From assembly GCA_017792465.1 (NCBI GenBank), contig CP051234.1:1924606-1988605 (forward strand): a DNA stretch of 64,000 nucleotides, read 5' to 3'. Positions within the stretch are counted from its first letter, which is position 1. The number at the start of each line of letters is the position of its first letter. Below the pieces are notes generated by a model. That model made no database searches. It was given only the letters and a program-made list of their open reading frames with translations, and was not told the DNA's origin. The stretch comes from Filomicrobium sp. GTDB lineage: Bacteria > Pseudomonadota > Alphaproteobacteria > Rhizobiales > Hyphomicrobiaceae. Positions 32,679-40,821 of this stretch are shown here, in pieces. The translations under genes were made by a program, and so were the position numbers.

Positions 32679-33743
32679 ATGAAGATCCTCGTCGCCACAG
32701 ACGCTTGGCGGCCGCAAGTCAATGGTGTCGTGCGGACCTATGAGCGTCTGCGCGAAGAGGCGCTTCCTCTGGATGCTGAGATCATCTTCCTGACGCCGGG
32801 CGAATTCTCGACGGTGCCATGCCCGACATATCCCGAAATTCGCCTGTCGCTGCCGGGCTATTCCTATATCGGCCAGCGGATGCGCGAGATCGAACCGGAT
32901 GCCGTGCATATCGCGACCGAGGGACCGCTGGGGTGGATGACGCGCTCGCATTGCCTGCGCAAGGGCATTCCGTTCACGACGAGCTTTCACACGCGCTTCC
33001 CGGATTATATCTCCAGCCGCTTCAACCTGCCGGAGAGTTGGATCTGGTCGATCCTGCGCCGGTTCCACAATGCCGGTGCCGGCATCATGGTGGCGACGCC
33101 GACTTTGGCGCGGGAACTGGAAGAGCGCGGCTTTGAGCGCACGCTTTCGTGGACTCGCGGGGTCGATACCGAACTTTTCCGGCCGCGCGACGTCAGGCGC
33201 TTCGGCGAAGGCCCTGTCTATCTTTACGTTGGCCGGGTGGCGATCGAGAAGAACATCGAAGCCTTCCTTGAGGCCGAGCTTGATGGTCGCAAGGTTGTCG
33301 TCGGTGACGGGCCGCAGCTGCAAGAGCTCCAGGCGCGCTATCCGGACGTGACGTTCACCGGCAAGCGAGTCGGTGAAGATCTGGCCGAATGCTATGCCTC
33401 CGCCGATGTGTTCGTGATGCCGAGCAAGACGGAGACCTTCGGGATTGTCATTCTGGAAGCGATGGCGTCCGGTCTGCCGGTTGCCGCCTATCCCGTCACG
33501 GGTCCGATCGACCTTATTGCTCCGGGCCAAACCGGGGCGCTTTCGGATGATATCGCGCAAGCCGCAAGGGATGCGTTGGCGCTCGACCGCGAAGAGATCC
33601 GCAAGCGGGCGCTTGAATATAGCTGGGAAGCGGCGGCGCGGCTTTTCGTTTCCAACATCGAGAGCGCGCTTTTTGCCAACAAGGGCCGCAAGGCTCCGGC
33701 GCGACGTGTTCGGTTGGCGCGGCGGCGGCCGTCGCAGGCCTAA
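32679..33743 (+). CDS. agt: Diacylglycerol glycosyltransferase Agt-like, GT4 family
   Basis: 354 residues with the GT4 two-Rossmann layout: ILVATDAWRPQVNGVVRTYE at the start, FTTSFHTRFPDYISSRF, VDTELFRPRD, LYVGRVAIEKNIEAFLEAEL and the C-terminal nucleotide-sugar motif TETFGIVILEAMASGLPV. With plcP directly upstream and no gap, it would glycosylate diacylglycerol to mono-glycosyl lipid. The sugar (glucose, galactose or glucuronate) cannot be read. The last 25 residues are strongly basic, fitting membrane association. Confidence 0.83.
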   Translation: MKILVATDAWRPQVNGVVRTYERLREEALPLDAEIIFLTPGEFSTVPCPTYPEIRLSLPGYSYIGQRMREIEPDAVHIATEGPLGWMTRSHCLRKGIPFTTSFHTRFPDYISSRFNLPESWIWSILRRFHNAGAGIMVATPTLARELEERGFERTLSWTRGVDTELFRPRDVRRFGEGPVYLYVGRVAIEKNIEAFLEAELDGRKVVVGDGPQLQELQARYPDVTFTGKRVGEDLAECYASADVFVMPSKTETFGIVILEAMASGLPVAAYPVTGPIDLIAPGQTGALSDDIAQAARDALALDREEIRKRALEYSWEAAARLFVSNIESALFANKGRKAPARRVRLARRRPSQA

Positions 33744-33787
33744 CGCTTCTGTCTCGGCCCGCTCAGCGTGCGCACTTCGCTTCAGTC

Positions 33788-34687
33788 TCATTGATCGGGT
33801 TTTGCTTCGGCGGGCACAATGAGCCGCATCGGACCGTTGCCGAGCGAAATCGTAACCGGCGAAACGCCTGCCTCATCGCCATCGATCTCAATGGGCAGCC
33901 CGCTTTCCGCAACCTCGATCGACGATTCGCACGTGTGAATGCTGATACCGGGAAGCCGCTCGACAAAGTTTAGGCCGAGTGCAGCCAACTCGACAATCCG
34001 CTGCCAGCGCGTGCGCGCTTGAAAGAGCACGACGACCATCTTCTTGTCGCGGACGTGCAGACCGTTGACGAGCGTGAAGCTGCCGGCGTAGCGGCTCGAC
34101 TTGGTCGCAACGAGCCAGGTCGCTTCGAGTTTCTTTCCGTCAATCACCACCGCAAAGGGCCGCGGTTTGTGCGACAGGGCCTTCAAGGTCGGCCAGACAT
34201 ACGCCGTCTTGCCGATACGACGCTTCATTTCGAGATTGAGGTTGTTGATGATCTCGCCGTCGAAACCGATGCCTGCCATCAGATAAAACGGCTCATCGCC
34301 TGCATGCGCGCCGGCGATCTCGATCTCGGGGCCGTTGAGCAGCATTTCGGCCACGTCGGCGGCGTGGCTGGGGAGCGGCAGTTCTCGCGCCAGGACGTTA
34401 CCGGTACCGACGGGGATGACCCCAATCGGGACCGGCGCATCGGGTCCCAGCGCTTTGGCGAGCGCTCTGATGGTCCCGTCGCCGCCGGCGGCCACAACGG
34501 CATCGAAGCCGTCGTAATGGACGATACGGGCGAGCGCCGCCTGCGACAGGTTCTGGCCCAGTCCGGAGAGGCGCAAAGTCACGACTTCGGCGCCGCGCTT
34601 CTTCAGTTCGGCAACGACCAGACGCACCAGCCGATGGCGGCGTAGTCCGGCAACAGCGTTATGGAGCAGTAGGAATCTTTTGCGCAT
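33788..34687 (-). CDS. Diacylglycerol kinase-family lipid kinase
   Basis: 299 residues of the DAGK/sphingosine-kinase fold: LLLHNAVAGLRRHRLVRLVV at the start, AGGDGTIRALAKAL (the GGDGT phosphate-binding motif) near residue 70, VIPVGTGNVLARELPLP and GIGFDGEIINNL. Proteins like this phosphorylate diacylglycerol or related lipids. It converges on agt with 44 bases between the stops, and would act on the same diacylglycerol pool, but it is on the other strand and not part of that operon. Confidence 0.9.
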   Translation of the reverse strand: MRKRFLLLHNAVAGLRRHRLVRLVVAELKKRGAEVVTLRLSGLGQNLSQAALARIVHYDGFDAVVAAGGDGTIRALAKALGPDAPVPIGVIPVGTGNVLARELPLPSHAADVAEMLLNGPEIEIAGAHAGDEPFYLMAGIGFDGEIINNLNLEMKRRIGKTAYVWPTLKALSHKPRPFAVVIDGKKLEATWLVATKSSRYAGSFTLVNGLHVRDKKMVVVLFQARTRWQRIVELAALGLNFVERLPGISIHTCESSIEVAESGLPIEIDGDEAGVSPVTISLGNGPMRLIVPAEAKPDQ

Positions 34688-34824
34688 CGGCTCGTCGGCT
34701 CGGTTGGATCCGCAAGAGTCTTACGTGCGATTCGTCATACGCGTAGGTAAATTCGTGCGCTACGATAAATACGAGCGCTGATCGCTTCGCTTCGGTGGGG
34801 CGGTTGATCGTGGCGCGCAGGCTT

Positions 34825-35409
34825 ATGATGCAGCCGTGGAGCGAAATTTATGCGGGGCAGCGAACGGTGATAACGCGACCGGACGATAAAGACATTCTCA
34901 TCAATATCGCCGGCTTTGGTGCGGCATGGTTTGCGCTCATCTATTTTACGGCAAGCGGGAGCGAGGGGCTCGGCCTTGCCTTCGCCTTGGTCGTCGTCGT
35001 CTTGCACCTTTGGCAATCGCCCGAGTGGACCACTGAACTTCAGCTCATCGTATTTGCGAGCGTCTTCGGCGTCATGGCCGAAGCACTTGTGATGTATCTC
35101 GGCCTTATCACCTATTCCGGTGCAGCAATCGTGCCCGGTCTGCCTCCGGCCTGGATCGTTGCGCAATGGGCGCTTTTCGCGACCTTGCTAAATGTGACTT
35201 TGCGATCGCTGCGCGGCTGGGTGTTGCTGTCGATGGGTCTTGGGTTTGTCTTTCTGCCGATTGCGAAATTGCTGGGCTTGAAGTTCGGCGTCGTCGAGAT
35301 GCAATTGCCCCTCTACCGCAGCATTGCGCTGATCGGCCTTTGCTGGAGCCTAGCGCTCGTGGTCTTGTTCGCGGCGGCAAGATTGTGGGACGGCTGGCAG
35401 GAGCAGTAA
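34825..35409 (+). CDS. Inner-membrane protein, DUF2878-like
   Basis: About 194 residues with five to six membrane helices after a short soluble N-terminus. Segments such as WQSPEWTTELQLIVFASVFG, GLITYSGAAIVPGLPPAWIV and WALFATLLNVTLRSL match my memory of DUF2878. No catalytic motif is seen. The start is uncertain: ATG 34825 and 34828, and GTG 34795 and 34816, are all in frame. Confidence 0.72.
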   Translation: MMQPWSEIYAGQRTVITRPDDKDILINIAGFGAAWFALIYFTASGSEGLGLAFALVVVVLHLWQSPEWTTELQLIVFASVFGVMAEALVMYLGLITYSGAAIVPGLPPAWIVAQWALFATLLNVTLRSLRGWVLLSMGLGFVFLPIAKLLGLKFGVVEMQLPLYRSIALIGLCWSLALVVLFAAARLWDGWQEQ

Positions 35410-35421
35410 TCGCGCAACCGC

Positions 35422-37014
35422 CTACGCCGGTCGGCCATTGAGCATCCGCAGTTCTTCACGCAGACCCAGATAGATACTCACGCACATCAACAACAGGACG
35501 AACGTGAAGGGGAAGCCTGTGGTGATGGCTGCGGCCTGCAACGAGGCGAGGCCTCCGCCGAGCATCAGGGTGATGGCAACCAGGCCTTCGAAAATTGCCC
35601 AGAAGACGCGTTGAGCGACCGGCGCTTCCATCTTGCCGCCCGAGGTGATGGTGTCGATGACGAGCGAGCCGGAATCAGAAGACGTGACGAAGAATACGAT
35701 CACCAGAACAATGCCGATGAACGAGGCAAGCCCTGTCCAGGGCAACGGCTCCAGCATCTTGAAGAGCGAGAGTTCCGGCTGCCACTGCTTAACGGTTTGG
35801 GCAACGCCGGTATAGCCGCCGTCGATCAATTCGGTGAGGGCTGTTCCGCCGAACGTCGTCATCCACAGAACGGAGACGAGAGTGGGCACGATGATGACGC
35901 AAATGATGAACTCGCGCACGGTGCGGCCGCGCGAAACGCGGGCGATGAACATGCCCACGAACGGAGACCAGGAGATCCACCACGCCCAGTAGAATGTTGT
36001 CCAGGAGTGCAGGAAGGTCTGATCGCGGCCAAACGGGCTCGACAGCGGGACGATGTCCCAGATGTAGTTCGACAGGTTTTCGAAGAAGCCGTAAGCGATC
36101 ATTGCCGTCGGACCGACGATGATGACGAACACCAGGAGCGCAAATGCCAACGCCATGTTGATTTCCGACAGGAGCTTGACGCCTGCATCGAGGCCGGCAA
36201 CGACCGAGAACGTCGCCATAGAGGTGATCGCGGCGATCAGCAGCACCTTATTGAGTTCCGTCGCTGGGATCCCAAACAGGTAGTTCATGCCGGCCAATGC
36301 CTGCTCGGCGCCGAAGCCCAGCGACGTTGCCAATCCGAACAAGGTCGCGAACACCGCCAGGATATCGATGACATGGCCAAGCCAGCCCCAGACCGCTTCG
36401 CCGAAGATCGGATAAAAAACCGAGCGGATGGTCAGCGGCAGTCCGCGGTTATAGGAAAAGAACGCCAGCGACAGCCCGACCATGGCGTAGATGGCCCAGG
36501 GGTGGAGACCCCAGTGGTAGATCGTGGCGGCCATCGCGACTTCGCGCGCGCGCTCGACGTTGGCGGGCGATACGAATAGCGGCGGGTTCTGGAAATGCGC
36601 CACCGGTTCGAGAACGCCAAAGAACATCAGGCCGATGCCCATGCCCGCGGCAAACAGCATGGACAGCCAAGCTGAGAAGCTGAATTCCGGCTTCGCGTCC
36701 TCACCGCCTAAGCGAATGCGGCCAAAGGGAGAAACAACCAGGTAGAGCGAGAACAAGACGAAGACGTTGCCCGCCAGGATGAAGAGCCAGTCGAGATTCG
36801 AGGTCAGGCTTGTGCGCAGGCCTTCGAAGAATTCCTTGGTGGTTAGTGGAAAGACGAGCGATACGGCGACGAAAACAACGATGACGAGTGCGGAAACGAA
36901 GAAGACTGGGTTATGGACGTCGAAACCGTAAGCCGAAATGTTGTCCTGGCCGATTTCATAATCCGTGTCGTAGCTCAGCGTGGGATCGTTCGTTTCGGGC
37001 GTATTTTCGCTCAT
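35422..37014 (-). CDS. BCCT-family betaine/choline/carnitine transporter
   Basis: 530 residues, 12 expected membrane helices with a soluble N-terminus. The family signatures FAAGMGIGLMFFGVLEPVAH and WTTFYWAWWISWSPFVGMFI followed by ARVSRGRTVREF are intact, as is SSDSGSLVIDTITSGG. These secondary transporters take up quaternary ammonium osmolytes. The C-terminal tail is short, so the osmosensing tail of BetP is absent. Ligand is inferred from family only. It stands alone, convergent with the DUF2878 gene. Confidence 0.93.
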   Translation of the reverse strand: MSENTPETNDPTLSYDTDYEIGQDNISAYGFDVHNPVFFVSALVIVVFVAVSLVFPLTTKEFFEGLRTSLTSNLDWLFILAGNVFVLFSLYLVVSPFGRIRLGGEDAKPEFSFSAWLSMLFAAGMGIGLMFFGVLEPVAHFQNPPLFVSPANVERAREVAMAATIYHWGLHPWAIYAMVGLSLAFFSYNRGLPLTIRSVFYPIFGEAVWGWLGHVIDILAVFATLFGLATSLGFGAEQALAGMNYLFGIPATELNKVLLIAAITSMATFSVVAGLDAGVKLLSEINMALAFALLVFVIIVGPTAMIAYGFFENLSNYIWDIVPLSSPFGRDQTFLHSWTTFYWAWWISWSPFVGMFIARVSRGRTVREFIICVIIVPTLVSVLWMTTFGGTALTELIDGGYTGVAQTVKQWQPELSLFKMLEPLPWTGLASFIGIVLVIVFFVTSSDSGSLVIDTITSGGKMEAPVAQRVFWAIFEGLVAITLMLGGGLASLQAAAITTGFPFTFVLLLMCVSIYLGLREELRMLNGRPA

Positions 37015-37158
37015 ATCAGTTGTTGGTCTCCGGGCCTGCTTTTAGCCCGGCAACCTGGGTCATTTCAAAGATCAATGCAAGTTTGGGCCCGGTGAGGACG
37101 CAAAGACGGCGCTAAATCGATGTTGCTGCGATCCTCTCAGATGGCCACCGGCGCGCGC

Positions 37159-38160
37159 CTAGAACTCAACCTCGACGCTCCATTTCAGCGTCTGGTCGGG
37201 TGTATTTTCATTGAGCCCGAACAGCATGCCGACGCCGATCGAGACTTCGACCTCGTCTTTGTCGTCACCGGCAGAGCTTTCGTCGTCGTCCAAACCGACG
37301 CTTGCACCGTTGGCAAAACCTGCGCCCTCGCCCAACGAGAACGCATAGTAGACGAGCGGCCCAGCGCGGTGCTGATCGTGATCGCCAAAGGCCGCGCGCT
37401 CGTCTCCCGGCGTACCGCTGTTGCCGAGACGGTCGAACGTGCCATAGCCTTCAAGCGCGAACATCCAGTTTTCGTTCAGCGTATAAGAAAGCTGCGTGGC
37501 ATATCCTAGATCCCATTTCCGATCGCGTTCGGGCGGCCCGAGTCCGCGCTCGCCATTACCGAAGTGGTGGATGAAGATCAGGTTGCCGATCGCGCCCCAT
37601 GGGCCTTGCTTCGCCTGAACGATGGGACCGAAATTGATGGTGTTGAGTTCGCCGCCCGACAGGGGATGTTCGAATTCGGTCAGGGTGCCAAAGCCGATCC
37701 CGCCCGATTCAGGGACGCGCTTCAAAATCGTGACGACCTCGACGGCAACTTCATCGAGCTGCAAGTCAGCGAAGGCGTTTGCAAAGGACAGCTGCTCGGG
37801 ATCGTCGAGGCGTTCCTTTTCGTATTCAATGCCGACGCGCAGCCGCAAAAAGGTGGCAAGCGACCATTCCAATTCCAGGGCGTGGCGTTGACGCGCGATT
37901 GAGTTGTCGTCGTAGAGGAATTCGCCGCCGCCTTCGTTTTGGACTTTGCGGCGCGGCTGGCCCCACGAATGCGCGTTCTGGCTTTGGAATTCGACCGAGC
38001 CTGGCTCGGCTTCAAGGTCTTTGAGCTCGAACTGGCCGATCGCAGGACCGGCCGTTGCGCTGGTCGGGAATTGGGCAACCGCAAGCAACCCCGCGCAAAC
38101 GCAGCCTAGCAGCAAGCGAAGCTTCGCACGGCCATGCGCTGAGTTTACTGACGCGAACAT
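37159..38160 (-). CDS. Outer-membrane beta-barrel protein
   Basis: 333 residues. A signal peptide (LRLLLGCVCAGLLAVAQFPT) precedes alternating beta-strands with aromatic girdles (HALELEWSLATFLRLRVGIE, WGAIGNLIFIHHFGNG, LGYATQLSYTLNENWMFALE), and the chain ends in VEVEF with a terminal Phe, the outer-membrane insertion signal. Specific function is unknown. The ATG at 38160 has GGAGGGGAA ahead; a TTG one codon upstream is unnecessary. Confidence 0.82.
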   Translation of the reverse strand: MFASVNSAHGRAKLRLLLGCVCAGLLAVAQFPTSATAGPAIGQFELKDLEAEPGSVEFQSQNAHSWGQPRRKVQNEGGGEFLYDDNSIARQRHALELEWSLATFLRLRVGIEYEKERLDDPEQLSFANAFADLQLDEVAVEVVTILKRVPESGGIGFGTLTEFEHPLSGGELNTINFGPIVQAKQGPWGAIGNLIFIHHFGNGERGLGPPERDRKWDLGYATQLSYTLNENWMFALEGYGTFDRLGNSGTPGDERAAFGDHDQHRAGPLVYYAFSLGEGAGFANGASVGLDDDESSAGDDKDEVEVSIGVGMLFGLNENTPDQTLKWSVEVEF

Positions 38161-38494
38161 CAATTCCCCTCCCGGTTGCCCGCTTGCGGCGCCTTGTTGG
38201 ATCAGCGCTGCGGACTTTGTTCTTGGGCCGAGTATAAAAATTTACCGCCATTCTAGGAACTCTTCCCTGTTGATTTGTTTCTATTTTCCCGAGGCGGCGG
38301 TGCCCTCAGGGTCACACTCGACGCCCGGCGCGGTCAGCCAAATGGGGCTGAAAAATGGCTTCAAGCTGGCTGGAGGAAGGCGCGCAAAGCCCTTTGGATA
38401 TTCAGCTTTGCGACGGCGGAGAAGGTCACGACAAAGCCTTAAAACGCTTCTACGAAAAGCTCCGGGGAGGGTTGTCCGAAAAGAGGGGAACCCA
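38161..38494. other. Divergent intergenic region without a supported gene
   Basis: About 330 bases between the outer-membrane protein and the first bactofilin. It must hold both promoters; I see no repeat, RNA or small gene. Confidence 0.45.
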
Positions 38495-39040
38495 ATGTTT
38501 TCACGTCAGTCGTCTGCAGCAAGACAAACCACTCACGCGGCCGTTTCAGAACCAGAATTTGCGTCGCCGCCGCCACCGCTACCCGAAGAACAGCAATTCG
38601 ATGCGACAATCGAAGTCCCGAAGGTGACTGAATCCGTGATCGGCCAGGACCTGAAAATTTTGGGCGGCGGGCTCAAACTCATTTCAGAAGGCAACCTGAC
38701 GGTCGACGGCGTTGTCGAGGGAGATGTGCTCGGGGCCAACGTCATTATCGGCAAGCACGGCCAGGTCAACGGGCTGGTGCACGGCGAAACGGTTTCGATC
38801 CAGGGCCATGTTTCTGGAACCGTTCGGGCTGTCGATGTGGTTTTGAAAAGCGGCGCTTACGTCGAAGCTGAAGTCCACCACAATACGCTCTGCCTGGAAC
38901 TTGGCGCCAATTTCGAAGGCCGTTCGCGGCGTTATAACGAGCGCGCCGAACTCGTTCCGGACCTGCAGCGCGCCAGCCATGAGGGCTCACAAGGGCACGT
39001 GCAGCATGCTCCGAGCGGTCCAGTTCCACTTACCGCTTGA
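38495..39040 (+). CDS. Bactofilin (first of two)
   Basis: 181 residues. Residues 1-40 are Pro-rich and flexible; 45-145 form the right-handed beta-helix of bactofilins, with repeats such as GNLTVDGVVEGDVLGANVII and GKHGQVNGLVHGETVSIQGH then VSGTVRAVDVVLKSGAYVEA, and the family ending LELGANFEGRSRR. Bactofilins polymerise without nucleotides on the inner membrane. ATG 38495 has AGAGGGGA ahead. A second bactofilin follows 129 bases later. Confidence 0.93.
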   Translation: MFSRQSSAARQTTHAAVSEPEFASPPPPLPEEQQFDATIEVPKVTESVIGQDLKILGGGLKLISEGNLTVDGVVEGDVLGANVIIGKHGQVNGLVHGETVSIQGHVSGTVRAVDVVLKSGAYVEAEVHHNTLCLELGANFEGRSRRYNERAELVPDLQRASHEGSQGHVQHAPSGPVPLTA

Positions 39041-39169
39041 GGTTGGCGGCCCCGTCTGTGACGATCGTCCCAGGGGCCGCTCCGGCGGCTCCCCCATTGG
39101 GATCAATCGGCTCACTCCAGGCGCATTGCGGCCAGGGCGTGTTTTAAAAAGAGTGTGAGTAGGGTGGAA

Positions 39170-39547
39170 ATGGAAGTCCAACAGGTTCTGGAAGACCGGC
39201 TGCCGATGCCGGGCCCGACAACGACCGTGATCGGCTCGCATGTCGCAATTGACGGCGATGTCGTGATCGACGGTGACGTCATGCTGATCGGGCGGATCAA
39301 CGGCTCGCTCAAATGCAAGCGTTTCGTGCTCGACCGCGAGGGTGAACTCGAAGGCATTCTAGTTGCCGATACAGTGGCAATCTGGGGGATCGTCGACGCC
39401 GAAATCTATTCGCCGGTCATCGAACTGCACGCGGGCTGCTCGGTTGAAGGTGCGGCTTACCACGAGCACTTCATTCTTGACCGGCAGGCTTACTTCGAAG
39501 GCAAGTCGCGGCGCTATGCCGATCCCAAATCGATGGCGCCGATCTGA
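39170..39547 (+). CDS. Bactofilin (second of two)
   Basis: 125 residues, almost only the beta-helix: GSHVAIDGDVVIDGDVMLIG, INGSLKCKRFVLDREGELEG, ILVADTVAIWGIVDAEIYSP and the same kind of ending QAYFEGKSRRYADP. The shorter length and lack of a long N-terminal tail distinguish it from the first copy. ATG 39170 follows AGGGTGGA; a GTG at 39155 is less likely. Confidence 0.9.
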   Translation: MEVQQVLEDRLPMPGPTTTVIGSHVAIDGDVVIDGDVMLIGRINGSLKCKRFVLDREGELEGILVADTVAIWGIVDAEIYSPVIELHAGCSVEGAAYHEHFILDRQAYFEGKSRRYADPKSMAPI

Positions 39548-39636
39548 GATGATTGGACGGCGTGGGGCGGGGCCGCAGGGCGCTGTCTCAGCCTATGATA
39601 ACGGGCCGCCGCCAACTGCAATGATCACTCAGGTTT

Positions 39637-40227
39637 TCAGGAATTGCCGACGATGTCGGCCTTGGTGATCAAGGACTGGAATTTGACGCCAGCCTTGTTG
39701 AATTCAATCGCCGCACCTTCCTGACGGTCGAGCACAGTGATAACGGCGACGACTTCAGCCCCGTCGGCGCGCACCGTTTCAACGGCCTTGAGCGCCGATC
39801 CGCCCGTCGTCGTGACGTCTTCCAGGATGACGACGCGGCGGCCTTCGAGCGTCTCGTCCTTGGCAAGGCCTTCGATCAGGCTTTGTGTACCGTGGTCCTT
39901 GGGCTGCTTGCGGACGAAAAACGCCGAAACCGGCTCGCCCTTCGCCGCGCTGACGGCGGCAACCGTGGCGGCCAGTGGCACCGCACCCATTTCCAATCCG
40001 CCGACCATGCTGACCTGCATCTCGTCAATGCGATCGAGGATCAGAAGTCCGATCAGGAATGCGCCGCGCGCATCGAGCATCGTCGGCTTCATGTTGAAAT
40101 AGACGGTCGAAGTCTTCCCGGAGGCGAGCTTCATTTCCGGGCCGGTCATGTAGGACAGCGCGGTGACGATACCGATCAGCTCCTGGCGGGCTTCTTCGGG
40201 GCTCGGAAAAGGCGGGAGTGCCGTCAT
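39637..40227 (-). CDS. pyrE: Orotate phosphoribosyltransferase
   Basis: 196 residues. The PRPP-binding motif is VVILEDVTTTGGSALKAVET near residue 130, and FFVRKQPKDHGTQSLIEG near 103 is the family's catalytic loop. It adds phosphoribose to orotate in pyrimidine synthesis. It follows trxA in the same direction, with a terminator between them. Confidence 0.95.
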   Translation of the reverse strand: MTALPPFPSPEEARQELIGIVTALSYMTGPEMKLASGKTSTVYFNMKPTMLDARGAFLIGLLILDRIDEMQVSMVGGLEMGAVPLAATVAAVSAAKGEPVSAFFVRKQPKDHGTQSLIEGLAKDETLEGRRVVILEDVTTTGGSALKAVETVRADGAEVVAVITVLDRQEGAAIEFNKAGVKFQSLITKADIVGNS

Positions 40228-40301
40228 GGTTTCAAGTTCCTCTTAAGTCTCGAGCTCGCGGCTGGTTTTTCCAAGCACGACATGGACGCTCAGCCAACAA
40301 G

Positions 40302-40340
40302 AAAAAGGCTGCACTTCCATCACGAAGCACAGCCTTCTTT
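40302..40340 (-). terminator. Terminator of trxA
   Basis: On the minus strand AAGGCTG...CAGCCTT with internal CTTC/GAAG pairing, then TTTTTC. It lies about 25 bases after the trxA stop. Confidence 0.8.
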
Positions 40341-40363
40341 ATCGGTTAGCCCAGTTAGAGGCC

Positions 40364-40687
40364 TCAGGCAATCGTCGAGGTGAGCCAGCGCTCCAGCGAG
40401 GCGCGCTGCGTCATGGCGCCGACGTGCTGCGCGGTGACTTTACCGCCCGAAAACACCATCAGGGTCGGCATAGCGCGGACGTTGTACTGCTGGGCGATGC
40501 CGGGGCTCTGGTCAACGTCGACCTTGACGACCTTGACGCTGCCTTTGAGGGCATCGGCGACTTGCTCAAGGGCCGGAGCCATGGCTTTGCACGGGCCGCA
40601 CCATTCGGCGAAGAAGTCGACAAGCACTGGCTTGTCGGATTTCAGGACTTCGGCTTCGAAATCAGCGTCCGAAACTAACTCTGCCAT
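40364..40687 (-). CDS. trxA: Thioredoxin
   Basis: 107 residues with the active site FFAEWCGPCKAMAPAL (Cys30 and Cys33) and the cis-Pro loop VRAMPTLMVF. It reduces cytoplasmic disulfides. It follows addA in the same direction (134-base gap), a neighbour order common in the Hyphomicrobiales. Confidence 0.97.
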   Translation of the reverse strand: MAELVSDADFEAEVLKSDKPVLVDFFAEWCGPCKAMAPALEQVADALKGSVKVVKVDVDQSPGIAQQYNVRAMPTLMVFSGGKVTAQHVGAMTQRASLERWLTSTIA

Positions 40688-40821
40688 GATCTTGTCTCCT
40701 ATATTTCGTCGCAGCCTTGTTCGACCGCGCGGTGTCTTCCTGGTGCTTTTCCAGGCTGGTGCTTTTCCAGGGCGGCTTTATCAGGCCAGTCGCCCGTAAG
40801 TAGGGTTGCTTGAGCCGAGCG

